NCBI GenBank assembly: GCA_963931925.1
Contig: OZ007575.1
Span: 30,349,244-30,413,243, forward strand
DNA: 64,000 nt
Reading direction: 5' to 3'
Source of the DNA: Onchidella celtica
Taxonomy: Eukaryota; Mollusca; Gastropoda; Systellommatophora; Onchidiidae
The position numbers were made by a program, and so were the translations under genes. The stretch's first letter is position 1; each line of letters opens with the position of its first letter. Positions 23,773 through 35,712 of the stretch are shown one piece after another. Below the pieces are notes generated by a model that searched no databases, was not told the origin of the DNA, and saw only the letters and a program-made list of their open reading frames with translations.

Positions 23773-24395
23773 GGTGACCCGTTGGTCTAGGGGCAAGGTG
23801 CTCGCCTCTTATGCCGAAGGTACCCGATTCGATTCCCGGTCGGTGAAGGCATGTTGGAATTTCTTTTGGGGAAAAATTCCAGTGCCTGATCCTATGGTAG
23901 GTAGAACTGAGCACCTAGTCTTCTCGGATAATGACGAAAACCTCTGGTGCCCATGTGCACGTTGCGCACGTTAACGATACCTTGACAGTTCAAAGTGTAG
24001 AAGAGTCACGCCGAACAAGGTCGCTGTCCGGGTAAAATTCTAAAAGAAACAAGAACTAATCCCTACCACTAGAACACACAAACAAGAACTAATCCCTACC
24101 ACTAGAACACACAAACAAGAACTAATCCCTACCACTAGAACACACAAACAAGAACTAATCCCTACCACTAGAACACACAAACAAGAACTAATCCCTACCA
24201 CTAGAACACACAAACAAGAACTAATCCCTACCACTAGAACACACAAACAAGAACTAATCCCTACCACTAGAACACACAAACAAGAACTAATCCCTACCAC
24301 TAGAACACACAAACAAGTCCAAGAAAATTAAAAACAAGAAAGGTGAGGTGTGAAGGTCAAGGGCAGAGATATTCCTAAAATACAGACTTAAACTC
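23773..24395 (+). mobile_element. tRNA-derived SINE, copy 3, carrying a 33-bp array
   Basis: The head GTTGGTCTAGGGGCAAGGTG is followed by a B box variant GATTCGATTCC, the body GATCCTATGGTAGGTAG, CACCTAGTCTTCTCGGATAA and GTTGCGCACGTTAACGATAC, and a distal part AGGTGAGGTGTGAAGGTCAA / AGACTTAAACTC that matches SINE copy 1 at about 2043-2100. The 33-bp array (24049-24316) lies between two SINE segments, so it expanded within the element. Confidence 0.85.
24049..24316. repeat. 33-bp minisatellite inside SINE, 8 copies
   Basis: The unit contains ACAAGAACTAATCCCTACCA then CTAGAACACACAA. The eight copies are essentially identical, implying recent expansion or gene conversion. SINE copy 1 has one related segment (ACTCATTCCCTAGCAC, AAAACACACAG) at the same place. 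The Cys/Val-rich reverse frame is a repeat translation. Confidence 0.96.
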
Positions 24396-24446
24396 ACCAC
24401 CACCACCACTACCGCCGCCACCATCACCACCACCACCACCACCACA
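24396..24446. repeat. (CAC)n tract
   Basis: CACCAC triplets with GCC and ATC interruptions. Confidence 0.85.
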
Positions 24447-24588
24447 CCTCATAACCTTCAAGAACAACAAGCAAACACCCTCACAAAAGAATTGGACCTC
24501 TTAAAGTACATCCTTCTATTGAGCACATCCGTGAACAGGCCACGGTCTCTTCACATGTTCATTGAGTGATCTACTGCTGAGTGTTGTG

Positions 24589-24660
<72 letters not shown>

Positions 24661-24661
24661 C

Positions 24662-24712
<51 letters not shown>

Positions 24713-24716
24713 CCTT

Positions 24717-24792
<76 letters not shown>

Positions 24793-24802
24793 CCAGTCTA
24801 GC

Positions 24803-24833
<31 letters not shown>

Positions 24834-24834
24834 G

Positions 24835-24915
<81 letters not shown>

Positions 24916-24934
24916 TTATCTATCTATCTATCGT
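24589..24934. repeat. (ATCT)n microsatellite
   Basis: About 345 bp of ATCT with a few interruptions (ACCT, TTCT, CAGTCTAG). The YLSI frames are artefacts. Confidence 0.98.
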
Positions 24935-26677
24935 GTCAGCTTTTGTTCAAATAATATGTTAAACTTTATGAATACTCGAAGTGGGTCTCCCCCCCCCCCC
25001 CGAAAAAGGCAGCTCCGTTTCTTTTCCTTCACCCCTGGCTCTTTGTTAAAAATTTAGATATTAATTCTCAACAGTGAAATAGTTGCTTAATGAAGTATTT
25101 CCCTTTATGCTGTTTTGATATCTATTTTATCACTAAACTAATAGCAATAAAGCATGGTAAATGCACTGTTATATGCACGCATGTACACGCATGCCTTTTC
25201 TGTCACAAACAAACAACTGTGACCTGAACAAAAACCTGACCTCCTGGTTTGCACGCAAAGCACCAATCAGCATCAAGAACGACATTATTGCAGAAAAAAG
25301 AGGTCAGCGCGAGGCGATCATAATAAAAACCATAACAGGTTTAATATAACACGGATGTAAACAAAACATAATTATTGTGTAATTGGCGTTGTTCTCTGAG
25401 AGGGGATAGTGCTGCGTCACTGAGAAATTTGGTAGGGCCCGTTTTCTCAGAACACATGACGGAAGCGGTGAAAAATGATGAAGTTGTGTTGACATAAGCC
25501 CATGTGTACCGTGGGGTTAGTCGTGTGACACAGTTAGGCTGTATGGGAATGACCTGGTTTAGACCGAGTATACCAATTCACTCACGTATGAAAAACAGTC
25601 GTACTGCTTTTGATACATTGGTTACTTATTACCTTATTCATGACTTCGTGACTGGCCTAGTAAAAATAATCTTAATTTGTTTCGTTTTTAGTTTTCTTCT
25701 CTCGTTTTGAGTTGAATTCTATGTCCTTTCCTTCTGTCTTCTGTGTTGTTTTTTTTGTGTTTGTTTTTCTCAGTAGCATCTTTTTTGTTCAATTTATCTC
25801 CTTCTAATAGTCTTCGTTCTTTCTTTTACATTCTTGGTGCTCTTCCATTCCTATTCTCCACTCTGTATGTCAGGGTGGAGGAGTGGGGTGGGGTGGGGGT
25901 ATGGAGTGTGGTGGCGTTTTCATTCTCTTTGCTACTTTCTGCATTTGCATTTTGTCTTCCCTTCATCCTCTCATTTCTGTCGCCATTAATTGGCAATTTC
26001 TACTCTTGTAATTCTGTGTTGTGTCTATTTTGCTCCCCCCCCCCCCCGAACTTCATTATTCTATCTCTACTTTTTACAAAAACGGAGACGAGGTAGCCTA
26101 ACGAATTGGAAGTTTCATTCCAAAATCATGAAACTACATCTCATTTCTGTAAGCAGGTTTCAATGTGATGAAAAGCTGAACTAACACTTGGTAAAGTATA
26201 ACAACCATACATTGCTTTAAAAAGGATTGACACAAAGTGCGCTCAAGTGGAAAAGCGAGAATAAAACAGTACTGGGGTGGCCAGCTCTTCTTGTTCACTC
26301 TGTCACTCCATCTGTTTCTTTTTTCCCCCCGATATTTCTGTGCCCCTCAAGAAGAATTTTATGTGCGCAATGCTACCTTGTTTCGTAAGGCAGAAGCACA
26401 ATCAGTGACAGATGAAAAGAAGAATACGGAATGACAACACACATTAATCTGTTCCCCTCCTCCTCCCCCCCCCCCCCCGGGCCGACAGCAAGTCAAGTAG
26501 AAAAGATTTATACAGTTTCAGCACAAATTTTAAACACACTTTGTTAAAGCCAGTACAGTTTAATCTCCCAACAAGCACAGCCATATTGTCACGTAGGCCT
26601 ATACACTGATGTTATCATGCCACCCGAATGGGTATAATTATATTATTGTGTGCCATGGAAAATGTTAATGCGTATCC
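24935..26677. other. No gene recognised; several poly-C runs
   Basis: C-runs lie near 24989-25001, 26034-26047 and 26464-26478. Several moderate reading frames are low-complexity Leu/Phe-rich and lack domain motifs. Confidence 0.5.
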
Positions 26678-27027
<350 letters not shown>

Positions 27028-27479
27028 AATAAAGAGGGAGAGGGAGGGAGAGAGGGAACGAAAGAAGAGAAAAAGAAAAAAAGCAAGTGTAATAAAAATT
27101 TTTTAAAAAGTTGAATTATGAAATGCAGTGCTAAATCATATGTGGCATTTCTCAAGCAAAGTATTACTCCCTACCCCCCTATCTTTATTCATTCTTAAAT
27201 CCTATCACCTATCGTTACATCAGCCAGCGTTTAGAGCCGCCACAGAAAGTGAAAGGTATAGATTATAAATGAGCCCCAGGCTTGAGGCCTATATGCAAAT
27301 ATCGTGATTTGTTTAACATTTAATTTATGCCTTGATGTTTATCAAGGTATCTGAAACTCATTGCACTCGATTGAAGCTGTTGATATGGGTCAGTTTTAAT
27401 ACTGGGTTTGAAGAGGAAGTTGGAAACATGCACCTGAGGTGTGTAATGGTAAAGGGTTGATAAGAGTCATTCAGTGTGA

Positions 27480-27735
27480 TATTCTTTGTGGGAGGGGGTG
27501 GGGACAGGGAGGGGGGGAGGGAAAAGGGGAAGAGGGGAAGAGGGGAAGGGCGAGGGGGGGAGGATGGAATGGAGGTAGAGAGGAAGGAAGGCAGGGAGGA
27601 GGGGAGAGAGGAAAGGCAGGGAGGGGGTGAGGGGGAAGGGAGGGGAGGGCGGTAGAGAGGGAGGAAGGCAGGGAGGACGGAAGAGAGGAAAGGCAGGGAG
27701 GACGGAAGAGAGGGAAGGGAGAGGGAGAGAAGGGT
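27480..27735. repeat. Purine-rich GGGA/GGAA minisatellite-like tract
   Basis: All-purine stretches with a roughly 25-bp motif GGCAGGGAGGACGGAAGAGA recurring near 27668-27712. The + strand is G-rich. Pro/Ser-rich reverse frames are artefacts. Confidence 0.85.
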
Positions 27736-27939
27736 CAAGAGATGAATACACCAACACCTGAGTGCACATTTCGCAATTAAAGATAAACATTTCATCATCA
27801 ATGAAAAAAAAATCATCTTGCAACATTATCAGATTTCACACACGGATGAATCATCATAGACCCTCAAATTGATGATATTTTTGTCATGCAATGTTGAAAT
27901 ATTTTACTTTTTGTCACAAAATCTACCTTAAAATGCTAC

Positions 27940-28085
27940 TTTGAGTTTGAATTTGAGTTTTACGACCGTCGGCATGATAACGACCACTTTGCGCTTGAGA
28001 TGATCGATTTGAGTAGTTTATTTTTAGTTTAGCTATTCAGAACTTCATCAATTGAAATTTCACAAACAGAAAAAAGACACTAATT
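27940..28085 (+). repeat. Dispersed repeat F, copy 1
   Basis: TTTGAATTTGAGTTTTACGA, CATGATAACGACCACT, GCTATTCAGAAC and TTTCACAAACAGAA recur in the same order at 61913-62035. The class is unknown; it could be a LINE 3' end or another SINE. Confidence 0.7.
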
Positions 28086-28128
28086 TGCCATGTTTTTCGT
28101 TTGTGCTATTTTTGACTGTCTACATTAA

Positions 28129-28333
28129 CCCTTTCAGTACCGAAACAACATTGCTGTTAACTCTTTACTGCTGCTTCAATTACTGGTTTTGTTTCTCCAG
28201 TACTAGCTTTTAAATATAGATCAATAGCCTGGTTAAGATTCATATTTACCATTGAAAATAAGTGAAATACTGAATCTTAATGTAAACTGGACTTGGGGAA
28301 AATCTAGTTTTCACTGCGTCAGTATTCAAAGGG
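28129..28333. mobile_element. Candidate piggyBac-like MITE
   Basis: TTAA flanks both ends (28125-28128 and 28334-28337). The left end CCCTTTCAGTACCGA and the reverse complement of the right end CCCTTTGAATACTGA match at most positions. TTAA duplication and CCC-starting ends are typical of piggyBac. It has no coding capacity. Confidence 0.6.
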
Positions 28334-28674
28334 TTAAGTGTCTTTTCTTCATCTTCCACTCTTCACCATGGTAACCCCTACAGTACTTGGACCTGCCGTA
28401 ATATGGGAAAACCATTTGCGCCCAGAACTAAATTTATACTGAAAACAAATAAAAAACATTTCGCCTTGTTCCCTGCTTTATTGTTTCTTCAATTTCCACT
28501 TTATGATGACAGAATAAAACTATTGGTGTAAAATTAGGACCCAGATGGAAAAATTCAGCACATTTATTTTCATCTTATCGTAAAAAAAAAGAAAATGTGG
28601 CTTGAGTATTAATTTCATTGTGGTGCAATTTGACCACTTTTTGTGCTGAACGCTTTAACCTGCAGAACAGTTAA

Positions 28675-29085
28675 AAAAATTATGAAATTAATTTTATCAG
28701 GTATCAAATAATCTCACCCAATCGCTTTTGGATCAAACTGTTGTGTTCACTGAAATTTCAGATAATCTTTTAAAAAATTAATGTTGTTATAGCAGTAAAA
28801 TATTAATATAATGAATTTGGGGGGGGGGGGGGCTGCCTTTGATAAGCCCTGTGCATGGGAAACTGGATTTAACACGCTTTCAACTTGAAAATTAATTAGA
28901 TTTGGGGGTGGAGGGGGGGGGGGGGAGGGCGGATAGAAAAGGAGAGATTGTGAAAGAGAGAAGTGAGGATAGGGTGAAAACAAACCCGATCAGAACAAGA
29001 TTGAGAGATTAAGGATAAGTAGAAATCCAAGTCTTGTTCTTAGCCCTTGAAGTCGCGAGTTCTCTATCTGATTCTGTAAAATAAG
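28675..29085 (+). repeat. Dispersed repeat D, copy with two poly-G tracts
   Basis: Blocks CCCAATCGCTTTTG, TGATAAGCCCTGTGCATGGG, AGGGCGGATAGAAA, AGTAGAAATCCAA and GAAGTCGCGAGTTCTCTA match 56265-56635. G-runs near 28818 and 28914 sit at corresponding positions in the other copy. Confidence 0.8.
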
Positions 29086-29233
29086 GTTAAAAAGTGAATT
29101 TGACCTAGATTGGGACATACGGTGTTTTTCGGTAAAACAGCAACACTCTCTTGTAACCACAGTCATGGCTTCATGTACTACTACTATGTACGACTACCAC
29201 TCCTCCCACACGCAGAACGCTGACTACTCATCC

Positions 29234-29468
29234 CTTTGGAATGACAAGGTTTTAACTTCCTCCCATCAACTTTTGAGAAATTGATGATTGAAGTTTCATG
29301 TGCCCATAACTTTTAGAGATACGGCTTTTTTTTTTTCTTTTAAGTAATACTGACAAATTTACACACTGAATCCGCTTGATACTTTGACACACAATGGAGG
29401 AGGCCTGTAGAAGTAGTGTGTGATGTGTAACTCAGCGCAGAAAAGAATGGAGATAAAACCATGTCATT
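29234..29468 (-). mobile_element. Family E TIR element, copy 2
   Basis: GGAATGACAAGGTTTTAACT at one end and GATAAAACCATGTCATTTG at the other are inverted. The interior AACTTTTGAGAAATTGATGA, ACACACAATGGAGGAGGCCT and GTGTGTGATGTGTAACTC is the reverse complement of 23147-23384. Confidence 0.8.
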
Positions 29469-31260
29469 TGACATACTTCTACCGCTCAAGTAACGATGCC
29501 ACAATGAAACTCATCGTTAAAGTAATTTGTGAAACACTTTGTTCTCCATAACCTAGCTAAACCTTTGCCAGAAATAGGTGTCCACATGGTGTAATAATAT
29601 ACACTCGATTCTGGCAAATGTTGATTACTCCACCCCCCCCCTTCTTTCTTCTATATCTATGTCTTTACTTCACCCCCCCCCAACCCCCAAACCACACCAG
29701 TATGCAGCCATCAGAATGGTGAATGTCCATGATGTTCTACAACTTAAAATGGCATATTGCATAGAGTATCTGTCTAGTTTATTAGACACATGACTGTACA
29801 TATTCGATTTTTGTTAAATAAGTTTCATTTTTTTCTTTTCGGAAAGGTGGGAGTGTATTTTTAACTTTTCTTTAAATCCATTGTCCTAACCAAAGAGCGT
29901 TCGCATGTTTCCCAGACCCCCCCCCCCCGCCCCTTTCATGTGTGCCATTGATACGCTCTGGGCAATCCCTCCCCTCCTCCTCTCCGAGCACACATATCTC
30001 ACACCTGGCCTGAATACGTCTCACAGAGTCTTTGAATGTACTGACCAATCAGCCTGCCTAACACCTCATATAATCGGCACCGCTAAATCTAGAGAATGGA
30101 TAAGTGTGGACATGCCTATTGTCATTAAAGTACCACTGCACAATAAAATTGCATCATTACAACAATACAAAACACAGAAAGGATAGTTATTGGGAGTAGG
30201 ACAGGATGTGGCTTAAAGCCAAATGGTGCATTTTGCATAACACAACAATTGTCTCCCCCCCCCCCCCCCCCCCCCACAGCATGCCAAAGGGAACTTTTAA
30301 AAATTGTTATTTTTATATCTTGACAATACAGTATAAACTAACCACGGCAGATAAGTGTAATGTGACTATAATCTATAAGCAAGAAAGTGAGTAAAGTTGA
30401 GGATGGCAGTGAAGAGTTTAGAGCATGATAGATGGAGGAAAAACTCCATGGTGTCCTTCGCTGCTCTAGATGCCCGAAGTACCTGCATATTTTGCTTAAA
30501 ATCCAGGACTTCAGGGGGGGGGGGGTGGAGGGATGACATCGGAATCCAACAGTTGTGTAACCACTGGCCAGGACTTTTCTTCGTCTCTACCTAACCTTCG
30601 TCCAGATCTCCTTTGCCAATTACGGCACAGGTAAAAACATTACCGGTGTCTTACCTGTGCCAGTTCAGGGGATTAGCCTGTCAGGACGAAGTGGTCAGGG
30701 GCCCTTTCACCTAAATTAATGGGTCTTGGTTTCAAAGTTCAGCGTTTTAATGAGCTCTGGGCTTGGGATTCTGCGTTACTACATTTTCGTGGGCGGGATA
30801 TGGGGGTGACGTTTCATCACATTGGTGCAAGATTCCGACAAGCGCCATTTTGCTTGATTGAAATTAAGTGTCAAGAAATGTTTGTAGGGTCTGGCTTCAT
30901 TGTCAAAGTTTGTCATTTTCATTAGGGGAAAGAATGGAATTCGGTGGCTCAGGTTGGAGTCCTGCGTCTGAGGGAATGGTCATGAAATAGAATCGTCACC
31001 GTTCCCTAACACTGCAGTAATCAGTTTTGGCTACTTTTCAGGAGAAGCAAAAAAACTGTTTTATTTTAGCACAACTGGCCTAGTTACAATGAAGTTTTGA
31101 AAGTTTGCTGTTCAGTGTTTGATTTTTTTCGGCTTCGGAGTCTATAACTAAGATCAGCCGGTGCGGTTTTGAATGTAGTTAAATGTATTAAATTATAAAA
31201 CTTGGTTTTTCGAATTTTTGAGTTACGAGTCTTATGGAACAGTGACGAGATATGCTCTGT
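29469..31260. other. No gene recognised; C21 run and a small hairpin
   Basis: A 21-base C-run lies at 30255-30275. GGCACAGGTAA (30624-30634) and TTACCTGTGCC (30651-30661) form an 11-bp stem with a 16-base loop. Frames in this interval show no family motif. Confidence 0.5.
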
Positions 31261-31541
31261 ATGGCCCGGCGCCGCCCACTCACAGACTTTGTCTGGCCCA
31301 CTAGCTGGATGGTGACGTCACTATGTTGAGTTTCAATGAGACCTCCGGACTCACTAAAACTTAGGCTCAGTGCGCAGTAGCCCATTTGATGGTCCAACTG
31401 GTTGGATAGTGACGTGACGACCTACAGTTTCAATGAGATCACGCCCACTGGCCAACTCATTTGGTCTCATTGAAACTCAATGTTGTGACGTCGTCAACCA
31501 ACTAGTTGGCCGATGAAAAACGGCTAGCACACTCCTATAGG
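31261..31541. mobile_element. Family G palindromic element, copy 1
   Basis: The left end has GGCCCGGCGCC, GTGACGTCAC and GAGTTTCAATGAGAC; the right end has GTCTCATTGAAACTC, GTGACGTCGTC and CGGCTAGCACAC. Sub-blocks of about 60 bp repeat in both orientations. No coding sequence. Confidence 0.78.
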
Positions 31542-31701
31542 AGGAGAATCCACGCAAAATGCGATATACAATCTGTCAATTAGATCCCCGACAAGGCAAG
31601 AAAAAAATCAGATTTATGTTTTCCTCATTTTGTCAATGGAAATGACGTGCCAAAATAAAAAAAAGAAAAGAATTTCGTTGCCTACCAAGCGAACTGACAT
31701 A

Positions 31702-31927
31702 TCACAACCTTAACTCTTGTTTGTTCCATTTCCACTTTTTGCACAACTGAGAAATTCCATGTTAAACATTTGCGGCTTAGTATTATAATAAGGAGTTGGA
31801 ATAACTCGGAACTGTGAAAACGGCGTGATAAGTGCCGTCAAAGTGTGCATTTGTTATACCTCTTCTGCATACTACAAGATCTCCAGTTTTTCAGCAAATC
31901 GGGCTAAACAAACAAGAATTGTCGCGT
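31702..31927 (-). mobile_element. Family B TIR element, reverse copy
   Basis: It starts ACAACCTTAACTCTTGTTTG and ends AACAAACAAGAATTGTCGCG. The interior AAGTGTGCATTTGTTATACC and TCTTCTGCATACTAC is the reverse complement of other family B copies. Confidence 0.8.
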
Positions 31928-33029
31928 CATGTCAAAATCAGTACTTTTCATGGGAAGTTTTGTACTTCTTACAATTATTATTTCTGTTGTGTGTGTCGCA
32001 CAGAAGAACTATTTATTCCAGACTGACTCCTAGAAATAGGAAGCGACTTGTAACCCTGGTAGTTAGATCGGCAAGATTAAAAAGAAATAATTTTTAAAAA
32101 TCAGATTTTAATTTTTGGAAAAATTTGACACGACAGTTTTCCTGAACGGCTACGATTTATGAAAGATTGAAAAAAGGGGTGAAAAACTGTGATAAAGTTG
32201 GGGTGGAGGAGAAAGAGGAAACAGAAAGTGATATAAAGATGACACACTCTGTACTTTCGCAGTAATTAATGTAAAGGGGCCATCCTTAAAAGTATGTACG
32301 TCTACGCCTTCGTACTTTTGGTTTCAAGCCTGTCCGCCCCTCCCTCGCCCCCACTTTCGTTTATATGAGAGCAGGCCCATTAAACTGTTGGGTGCCCGAG
32401 ATAATGAATGACAGTTTGCACCAGCTGCTGGATTATTTCTTTTTCACCCATGGCCTAGGTTATTTTGATTTTTATGTAATCCTACATCTTGGTTGAAACA
32501 ATAAATGCAGTATCGTACCTGAAAAGCGTATCTACGCTTTCTGGCCCCCCTCCACCTCCCCCATTTATACTTCTCAAACGCTGTGGACAACCCTAACACA
32601 CCCAATGAATGAACGTGTTGCATGGACGGTCCTAGCGTACATTATTAAAACTTTAATGCCCTTGGTATGGTATTTCCCCCCAGCGAAATTCCCAAATTTC
32701 CCCTCTTGGTTGAGAAACATTGTGAAAAAGTGTCTCTTGGATTAGCTTTGCACCTGAGGGCACGTGCAACTGCACTTAAGACCAGGTAAATAACGAATTA
32801 TAATGCATGCATGTCGGTAAACCCTTTTGTTTGGACAGAGAAACAAAGGCAAAGAATGAACGGGACATGCCTGGCATTTTTCTCACCACATTGGCCCGGG
32901 GAAAACTATGTACTCTGCATTGCTTTCTTTCATACAATACAATCAATCTTAACCTTGTTGTTGTTAGAAATCGAGTTGAAGGACTTTCGGGACACTCCTT
33001 TTAGTTTAAGTGAAGAAGAATGACAGTAA
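31928..33029. other. No gene recognised
   Basis: GGGGCCATCCTTAAAAGTAT followed by GTACGTCTACGC at about 32275 resembles a DNA-transposon terminus, but I did not find a matching inverted end. Frames are short and featureless. Confidence 0.4.
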
Positions 33030-33446
33030 TGATAATAATAATATGAGAGAATAAAACAAGAGAGAGGAAGGGGCTATTATGGACAGGGAGAAAGAGAGGG
33101 AGAGAGGAGAGGTGAGAGAGAGAAAGAGGAGAAAGAGACAGAGACAGAGGAAAAGAGAGAAAGTGAGAGAGGAGGAGGAGGAGGGAGAGAGAGAGAGGGA
33201 GAGAGAGGGAGAGAGAGAGGGGAGAGAAAGAGAGGAGGGGAAGGAGGAGTGAGAGAGGGGGAAAGAGAGAAAGAGGATGAAAGAAAGAAAGAGGAGAAAC
33301 AGACAGAGAAAACGAGAGGGGAAGAGGGAAGGAGGCAGGAGGAGGGAGTGAGTGAGAGAGGGGAAAGAGAGAAAATCAGAAGAGAGAGAGAGAGACAAAA
33401 GAGAGAGAGGGAGGAAGGGAGACGGGAGGAAGAGGTCGGGGGAGGG

Positions 33447-33539
<93 letters not shown>

Positions 33540-33540
33540 C
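33030..33540. repeat. GA-rich tract ending in (GA)n
   Basis: About 410 bp of imperfect purine repeats leads into about 90 bp of perfect AG (33449-33537). Frames of up to 214 aa here are Leu/Ser or Arg/Glu artefacts. Confidence 0.97.
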
Positions 33541-33992
33541 ATGAAGAAAATAGGAGGAAGAAAGAAATGCCCATAATCGTAAAGTGCAGAGACAAACAGT
33601 CGAAAGGCTGGGAGAAAAACAAGTGCAGAAAGTTGTAGACGAGGTGACAAAAACGAGGACAGAAAATGAAATGAACAGTGCTAACATTCTCAAAAACAAC
33701 AATAATTACAACAAGTAGGAAACCAAAAGAGATGTTCCTATCATTAGAAAATTGAAATCAGAAAAAAACTAAACATCACGTACTTAATGCTTACAACTCG
33801 AAAAAAAAACCACTATATAAGACATTAAAAAAAAAAGAACAATAAGAAACTTGAAGCCTTTTAAATTAATGTCTAGGAGACGATTTCCCGCTCGAGGCCC
33901 ATGCGAGTTGGCACGTAAACACCACCGATCACGTCACAAAACTTGGAAAGAGGGGGGGGGGGGGAGAGTAATTATGCGGGCTCCCATTAATG

Positions 33993-34231
33993 GTGAGTGG
34001 ATCTGACAAAATCGGGCTTAAGGTGAAATTTTTATACCTCTTTAAAAAAATCAAAATAAAATATTTCTGAGACGACTTCAAGCAAAATAGTTTAAACGAA
34101 TGCAGAAAAATGGCTAAGTTTCATATCATAAGCAAATCTCAAATTGCCATAGAAAAATATTCTCCTTTTGGAGGGGAGTTCTCTGGAATTTTGGCTTTAG
34201 ACTTAAACCTCGTTTTGCCATATCCACTCAC
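33993..34231. mobile_element. Family P TIR element, copy 2
   Basis: The left end GTGAGTGGATCTGACAAAAT pairs with CGTTTTGCCATATCCACTCA at the right end. The interior AAATATTTCTGAGACGACTT and AGCAAATCTCAA is in reverse order relative to the copies at 9970 and 49735. Confidence 0.87.
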
Positions 34232-34362
34232 ATTTAATTTCAGGTTAGTTTTCCCTTGGGAATTGAATAGCTTGACGTAATAGCTCCTCCAGCTTAATCT
34301 CTTCGACAGTTGCTTTAGGCTTCTTGTTAGTAATCCAGTGATTTTCAAAACGTGTGGTCTTC

Positions 34363-35206
34363 GGCCAGGCGCGCACCAGCCAATTTTAACTGGCCGATAA
34401 GTTGGATAGTGACGTCACGCTATTGAGTTTCAGAGCGATTCAGCGAGTCGGCTGATGTACCAGATCTGATCCAATTTCAGCCTAGGAGAGTACCAGCCGA
34501 TTCTAAGTGGCCGACAAGTTAGATAGTGTCGTCACGACATAGAGTTTCATTGAGACGTCGTGCACCAGCAAAGTAGTTGGACCTCACTGAAACCAAAGAT
34601 ACTAGAACTGATAAGATAAGACAGCTAGTGCTTCTAGCGTGCATAGATTTCGCACCGCCACCTAGCGGCAAACGCGCGGAAGTCATGAAAAGTGTCGTAT
34701 TTTACAAGGCCAAGTAGGGAAAATATTGAATTTTGTTCACTGTTCAGCTCTCGCTATAGGCCTTGATTGACGTCACTTATTGTGGAATTATAACCTCACA
34801 CACTGTGGGTAAAATCTGGCTATTTTTTCGTTTTTTTTTTTAGTGGAAGTAGTTCTGTCCCAATTTTGCATCATAAATTTACCATTATTTCAAGGATTCT
34901 TTTCATACAATGCGCCGTGGGCCCCGTCCCCGATCAGCGAGCAAATTGTGTGCACGTTTTTTTAGTGGTGCGAAGAAGACAGTGTCTTATCTTATCGTTT
35001 CTAGTATCTTTGGTGATACTCAAGGTCGTGACGTCACCATTCAACTAGCCGGCCGACCAAAATTTTCTGATGAGTCTCTGTGGTTCGAGTCGAGACCTCA
35101 CCATCCAATTAGGCGGCCGACCAAAATCGGCTGATGAGTCTCTGTGGTTCCAGTCGTGACCTCACTATCCGATTAGTCGGCCGATAAAAATCGGCTAGTG
35201 CGTGGC
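34363..35206. mobile_element. Foldback-like family G element, 844 bp
   Basis: The termini GGCCAGGCGCGCACCAGCC and GGCTAGTGCGTGGCC are inverted and extend over about 55 bp each. The inner ends of the arms, 34592-34622 and 34983-35013, are inverted copies matching at 29 of 31 positions. The left arm repeats its terminal unit twice. The right arm repeats a CGGCTGATGAGTCTCTGTGG-containing unit up to three times. The loop holds a family A fragment at 34696-34758. No coding sequence. Confidence 0.72.
34696..34758 (+). mobile_element. Family A fragment inside the foldback loop
   Basis: TTTTACAAGGCCAAGTAGGG, AAAATATTGAA and TTGTTCACTGTTCAGCTC match the family A core. Confidence 0.6.
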
Positions 35207-35499
35207 CTAGACTTCGTGTGTGTCGCAAATTCTTGCTAAGGCACAGAAAAGGAGAGGGTTACTTAGTGCACTTACGGATTGCTGAAGTTTATTCGGTATG
35301 GAGATACTTTCTGCAGATAACACTGAAACACTTTGGGAATTCCGACATCAATTCAGATAAGAGATCCAGGATACTGAAAGTAAACTGTTGTTCTCCACCC
35401 CTTTCAAGTTAAGTAAACTTTTGAACAATTCTTTCACATTCGAAGCAATGTCCATGCAATGTACCGAGAGACTAGATCCGGAGAAGGCTTGAAGATTTG

Positions 35500-35712
35500 G
35501 GGGGGGGGGGGTGGAGAAAAAAAAGAGAATTGGAGACAAAAAGAAAGAAAGGAAGAGGAGTGAGAGAGGGAGGGGAGAGAGAGAAAAAAAAAACAAAGAG
35601 GAAGAATTAGAGAAAGAGGAGAAAGAGTAGGAAAGAGAGATAGATACAGAGACAGAGAGACACTGAGAGAGAGAAAGACAGACAGACAGAGAGATACAGA
35701 GAGAGACAGGAA
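35500..35712. repeat. Poly-G followed by GA-rich tract
   Basis: A G12 run at about 35500 precedes imperfect GA, GAAA and GACA repeats. Frames here are artefacts. Confidence 0.9.

Noticed and set aside
24040-24312. 90-aa Cys/Val-rich reverse frame resembling a secreted peptide
   Set aside because: Exact translation of the 33-bp SINE-internal array.
32275-32700. Possible TIR element starting GGGGCCATCCTTAAAAGTAT
   Set aside because: No convincing inverted partner or target duplication found downstream.
33006-33650. 214-aa Leu/Ser-rich reverse frame and overlapping Arg/Glu frames
   Set aside because: Translation of a GA/CT repeat. The same applies at 12239, 27358, 35348, 47015, 55308 and 59545.
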